From Candidatus Latescibacterota bacterium (GTDB lineage Bacteria; JAAXHH01; JACQVL01), in assembly GCA_016209865.1 (NCBI GenBank), contig JACQVL010000106.1, positions 1 to 9,459 on the forward strand: a stretch of DNA of 9,459 nt. Direction: 5' to 3'. Shown one piece after another: positions 6,857 through 9,459 of the stretch (positions are counted from its first letter, which is position 1; every line of letters begins with the position of its first letter). The translations under genes were made by a program, and so were the position numbers. Below the pieces are notes generated by a model, which was not told the DNA's origin, made no database searches, and was given only the letters and a program-made list of their open reading frames with translations.

Positions 6857-7699
6857 ATGATCGTCGATACCCACGTCCATGTCTGGGAGGTCGATCCGTC
6901 CAAATATCCCATCGGGCCGACCGCCCCCGGCTGGAACTCCTATCCAGACGAGCCGGGCACCGCCGATGAATTGCTCGCCGAGATGAACGCCCACGGGGTC
7001 GACTGGACGGTCCTGGTGCAGACGAGTTGGTCGACCTGGGACAACGGCTACATCGCCGATTCCGTGGCCCGTTTTCCGGATCGATTCATCGGGCATGGGT
7101 TGATCGATCCCCAGGACCCGAACAACGCGGAACGGGTCCGGTACTGGATCACCGAACGGGGCCTGGCCGGGTTTCGCTTTCACCCGCTCTACTATCCCGG
7201 CGCGGATATCCTGCTCACCCGCCAGAACGAGCCGATGTGGGAAGCGATCGCCGAGCTGGATGCGGTCATCCAGCTCCACCTGCAGGTTGAGCACGCCCAT
7301 CAGGCCGCCGTCATCGCACAGCGATATCCCGATATGACGCTCATCCTCGACCACATGGGGTATCCTCAGATCGAGGCTGGCGAAGCCGCGTTCCAGCCGA
7401 TCATCGACCTGGCCCGGTACGACAACGTCTACCTGAAGCTGTCGGATGTCGCTCACCGTTCGAAGCAGGACTTTCCGTATACGGACGTGCATCCGTTCAT
7501 CCACACGCTCCTGAAAGCATTCAGTGCCCGGCGGATGGTGTGGGGCACCGGGTTTCCGGGCCATCATCGACAGAAGCATCACTGGCCGTCCTTAGAGCAG
7601 GAACTGCGCCTGATACGAGAAGGCCTGCCGTTTCTGACGGATGATGAGCGAGAACGCATCTTAGGCGGCACGGCGGTTGAGATCTGGGGTTTACGATAG
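6857..7699 (+). CDS. Amidohydrolase-2 family TIM-barrel hydrolase (COG3618 lactonase-like) lacking the usual catalytic Asp
   Basis: 280 residues from ATG 6857, with GAGGAG six bases upstream. The frame extends upstream to 6743, but that part is the palindromic repeat. Seen: N-terminal metal-site motif DTHVHVW (4-10) with His6 and His8; GLAGFRFHP (102-110); QLHLQ with His141 (139-143); LILDHMGYP with His166 (162-170); and LKLSD (193-197). These match COG3618 proteins such as L-fucono/L-rhamnono-lactonases and LigI. At the end of strand 8 the family normally has WG[ST]D[WY]P, with Asp as metal ligand or catalytic base. Here it reads WGTGFPGHH, so Gly232 replaces Asp. The protein may belong to a subfamily with altered chemistry or use the following His236/His237. 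It heads a two-gene operon with a 2-hydroxyacid dehydrogenase 14 bases downstream. A lactonase acting before the divergently encoded acid-sugar dehydratase is the natural guess, weakened by the missing Asp. Confidence 0.85.
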   Translation: MIVDTHVHVWEVDPSKYPIGPTAPGWNSYPDEPGTADELLAEMNAHGVDWTVLVQTSWSTWDNGYIADSVARFPDRFIGHGLIDPQDPNNAERVRYWITERGLAGFRFHPLYYPGADILLTRQNEPMWEAIAELDAVIQLHLQVEHAHQAAVIAQRYPDMTLILDHMGYPQIEAGEAAFQPIIDLARYDNVYLKLSDVAHRSKQDFPYTDVHPFIHTLLKAFSARRMVWGTGFPGHHRQKHHWPSLEQELRLIREGLPFLTDDERERILGGTAVEIWGLR

Positions 7700-7713
7700 G
7701 GAGGGTTCACCCA

Positions 7714-8769
7714 ATGGCATCGTCTCGTCCCAAAGTTGTGCTGGCCTGTAGTCAGCGGGTTCACGAGGTCTATACGACACCCCCGGACTTAGAGCGACTT
7801 CAAGCGTTCGCGGATTGGGAGTGGGTCGCCTGCGAAAAAGAGCTGGCCAACGACGAGCAGGAAATTGCCCACCTGATCGACCGCTTGAAGGATGCCGACG
7901 GTCTGGTCGTGTGCGGGGGAGCGCCCCACATCAGCGCCGACATCATGGCGCAGGCCCCAAAGCTGCGGATCATCGGGGACATGGAAGCCGACCGCTTCGC
8001 TGCTCGCATCGCGGTCGAAGCCGCGTGGGAGCGGGGCATCCGAACGGTGGACACGACGAACGGCTCGTCCTATCCGGTGGCGGAATGGGCGCTGGCGTTG
8101 ATTCTGATCTCGCTGCGCAACGCGGGCGCACTGTTTCGCCGTATCATCGCTGGTAATTACGGCAAAACCTACGATGATCCAGGCTATCTGCGCGGGGAGC
8201 TCGTCGGGAAACGGGTGGGGTTGATCGGCTGCGGCCACATCGGGCGGCGGCTCATCACGTACCTGAAACCCTTTGACGTCGAGATCTGGGTGTACGACCC
8301 GTACCTCCCCAAAGAGATGGCGGATGCCCTCGGTTTTCTCCTGACTTCCCTGGAGAACCTGCTGTCGCAGTCCAACGTGATCGTCTGTCTGGCGCCGATC
8401 ACCCCGCGAACCCACCGGATGATCGGGCAGCGGGAACTCGACCTCATTCCGTCCGGCGCGGTGCTGGTGAACGTCTCACGCGGCGCCATCATCGACCCGG
8501 ATGCCCTGGTCGCGCGGCTGAAGCGTGGGGATATCATCGCCGGGCTGGACGTGTTCGACCCGGAACCGATTCCAGCAGACAGCGAGATTATTCATCTTGA
8601 CAATGTCTTCTTGAGCCCGCACATCGCCGGGGTCACCGCGGCCGGCGCGCCGCGCATGTTCACGCTGATGGTGGACGAACTCGACCGGTTTTTCCACGGC
8701 CACGAGACGTTCTTCGACCTGACTCCCCGCTCGATCGCCAACCGGCGGGGGAGTAAGCCACAGCGGTAA
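7714..8769 (+). CDS. D-isomer-specific 2-hydroxyacid dehydrogenase (SerA/GhrB-like fold)
   Basis: 351 residues, ATG start, with GGAGG nine bases upstream overlapping the stop region of the amidohydrolase gene. Seen: an NAD-binding Rossmann motif VGLIGCGHIGRR (168-179); Asp195 in WVYDPY at the end of the second strand, favouring NAD over NADP; and the catalytic triad Arg256 (NVSRGAIID), Glu284 (FDPEPIP) and His303 (LSPHIAG). All family landmarks are present and the length is normal. Such enzymes interconvert 2-keto acids and D-2-hydroxyacids (phosphoglycerate, glyoxylate/hydroxypyruvate, 2-ketogluconate and others). The substrate loop after the first strands reads IIGDMEADRF rather than the common GxGxDNID pattern, so the substrate is probably not 3-phosphoglycerate. 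Coupled to the lactonase-like gene, it may handle a keto acid from sugar-acid breakdown (inference). Confidence 0.88.
   Translation: MASSRPKVVLACSQRVHEVYTTPPDLERLQAFADWEWVACEKELANDEQEIAHLIDRLKDADGLVVCGGAPHISADIMAQAPKLRIIGDMEADRFAARIAVEAAWERGIRTVDTTNGSSYPVAEWALALILISLRNAGALFRRIIAGNYGKTYDDPGYLRGELVGKRVGLIGCGHIGRRLITYLKPFDVEIWVYDPYLPKEMADALGFLLTSLENLLSQSNVIVCLAPITPRTHRMIGQRELDLIPSGAVLVNVSRGAIIDPDALVARLKRGDIIAGLDVFDPEPIPADSEIIHLDNVFLSPHIAGVTAAGAPRMFTLMVDELDRFFHGHETFFDLTPRSIANRRGSKPQR
8722..8754. repeat. GC-rich inverted repeat at the convergent 3' end
   Basis: ACTCCCC (8722-8728) and GGGGAGT (8748-8754) are perfect complements. The stem extends two further pairs, GC with GC, if G8747 is bulged out, leaving a 14-base loop. 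It falls within the last codons of the dehydrogenase, 15 bases before its stop. No T-run follows on either strand, so it is not a convincing intrinsic terminator, but its position between convergent genes makes an RNA-processing or transcription-end role possible. Confidence 0.4.
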
Positions 8770-8778
8770 ACAGCACAC

Positions 8779-9459
8779 TCACGTGATCTCGAAGTCGACG
8801 AGTTCGCGGGTGCCCTGAAAGATGAGTCCATCGTGGCCGACTTCTTCGGCGCCGGTCATGATGCCCAGAATCGCTTCACGCGGCCAGCCTTCGCCGTGGA
8901 TGATCGGATACGATGGAATCTCCGTCGGTAAGTAGAGCCGCGCCTTGATCAGGTCCTGCATGACCAGGTCCTTTACTGGAATACTCCGGAAGAGCCGGTC
9001 CTGGTCGTCGAGGTGGTACGCGTCGATGGTGTCGGGCAGGCCGAGTCCGTCGTAGCCGACGAGGCGGTAGATGATAGACAGCGCGTCCGTTTCGCGTAAG
9101 CCGGGGTTGGCCTCCTGGAGAAACCGGGCCCATACGATCAGCGTATTGACGACGAACGCCGGGATGTGGGAGACCAGCGGGCTGGCGAAGTCCGAGAATT
9201 CGGCCCAGTCGGCGTGGTTGTGGCCCACGAACAGCGACAGTGAGGCCGGATGGGTATCCGTCCCGAAGATGATGTCTGGCCCGGCCGCCCTGTGGACTTC
9301 CCGGTGGAAGCGTTTCAGGTTCCTGGTTAACAGCTCAGTCCGGAAGCGGAACCAGTCGATCAGACCGGATTGTCCGCCCAGGAGTTGGAGGAAATCGAAC
9401 GGCCCCATCCCCTGCCGGCAGGCGGTGGTCAGCAGCCTGGCATTCAGGCTCTGGAGCCG
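8779..9459 (-). CDS. Putative TIM-barrel glycosidase, C-terminal 227 codons only (5' end outside window)
   Basis: The minus-strand frame is open from the right edge to TGA at 8781-8779; the ATG at 9408 is internal, as 17 sense codons precede it. I do not recognise a named family. Seen: WFRFRTELLTRNLKRFHREV, resembling the helix before a barrel strand in glycosidases; DIIFGTDTHP; FVGHNHADW; a block with GYDGLGLPDTID; and near the end YPIIHGEGWP followed by GHDGLIFQGTRELVDF, which look like the last two strands of a beta/alpha barrel. The Glu in HGEGWP and the Asp residues in GTDTHP and GYDGLGLPD are candidate catalytic residues. Glycosidase-like function is inferred from pattern and context only. 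It converges on the dehydrogenase gene with 9 bases between stops, so it is not in the same operon. Confidence 0.6.
   Translation of the reverse strand, partial: RLQSLNARLLTTACRQGMGPFDFLQLLGGQSGLIDWFRFRTELLTRNLKRFHREVHRAAGPDIIFGTDTHPASLSLFVGHNHADWAEFSDFASPLVSHIPAFVVNTLIVWARFLQEANPGLRETDALSIIYRLVGYDGLGLPDTIDAYHLDDQDRLFRSIPVKDLVMQDLIKARLYLPTEIPSYPIIHGEGWPREAILGIMTGAEEVGHDGLIFQGTRELVDFEIT

Noticed and set aside
6833-7582. 249-codon minus-strand frame opposite the amidohydrolase
   Set aside because: Antisense to a gene with clear metal-binding motifs; no recognisable domains.
8722-8754. Intrinsic terminator between the convergent genes
   Set aside because: The stem is GC-rich but bulged, has a long loop, lies inside the coding region and is not followed by a T-run on either strand; kept only as an inverted repeat.

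Overview
This is a GC-rich bacterial window, densely packed with genes for carbohydrate and acid-sugar catabolism. Its mix is a phytanoyl-CoA-type dioxygenase, an enolase-superfamily dehydratase, a COG3618-type amidohydrolase, a 2-hydroxyacid dehydrogenase, an esterase and a PcRGLX/YetA-type polysaccharide lyase. That mix is common in environmental lineages such as Poribacteria, Latescibacterota, Planctomycetota, Armatimonadota and Chloroflexota. The sequence alone does not decide the phylum. There are no rRNA, tRNA, CRISPR, phage or transposase features, and no gene-free stretch longer than 300 bases.

Layout. A five-gene minus-strand operon runs from 6665 down past base 1. In order of transcription it encodes the PhyH-family dioxygenase (6665-5877), a DgoD-like acid-sugar dehydratase with a GTG start (5786-4698), an adenylate kinase (4628-3969), an alpha/beta-hydrolase esterase (3936-2737) and a large PcRGLX/YetA-family protein (2726 to beyond the left edge, 908 codons visible). 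Gaps are 90, 69, 32 and 10 bases, and each start has a purine-rich ribosome binding site. A 191-base divergent region (6666-6856) holds a dRS3-like palindromic repeat and a perfect TATAAT box. From it a two-gene plus-strand operon runs right: an amidohydrolase/lactonase-like protein (6857-7699) and a D-2-hydroxyacid dehydrogenase (7714-8769). A convergent minus-strand gene (8779 to beyond the right edge) is the C-terminal part of a putative TIM-barrel glycosidase that I cannot place in a family.

How the genes may work together (inference). The PcRGLX-like protein and the possible glycosidase would cleave a uronic-acid-containing glycan, perhaps pectin-like. The esterase would remove acyl or methyl groups. 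The lactonase-like protein, the dehydratase and the dehydrogenase resemble steps of a non-phosphorylative aldonate/uronate route. The dioxygenase may supply an oxidative step. No transporter, regulator, sugar dehydrogenase or KDG-type aldolase is visible, so the pathway would have to be completed elsewhere. The least expected member is the adenylate kinase inside the operon.
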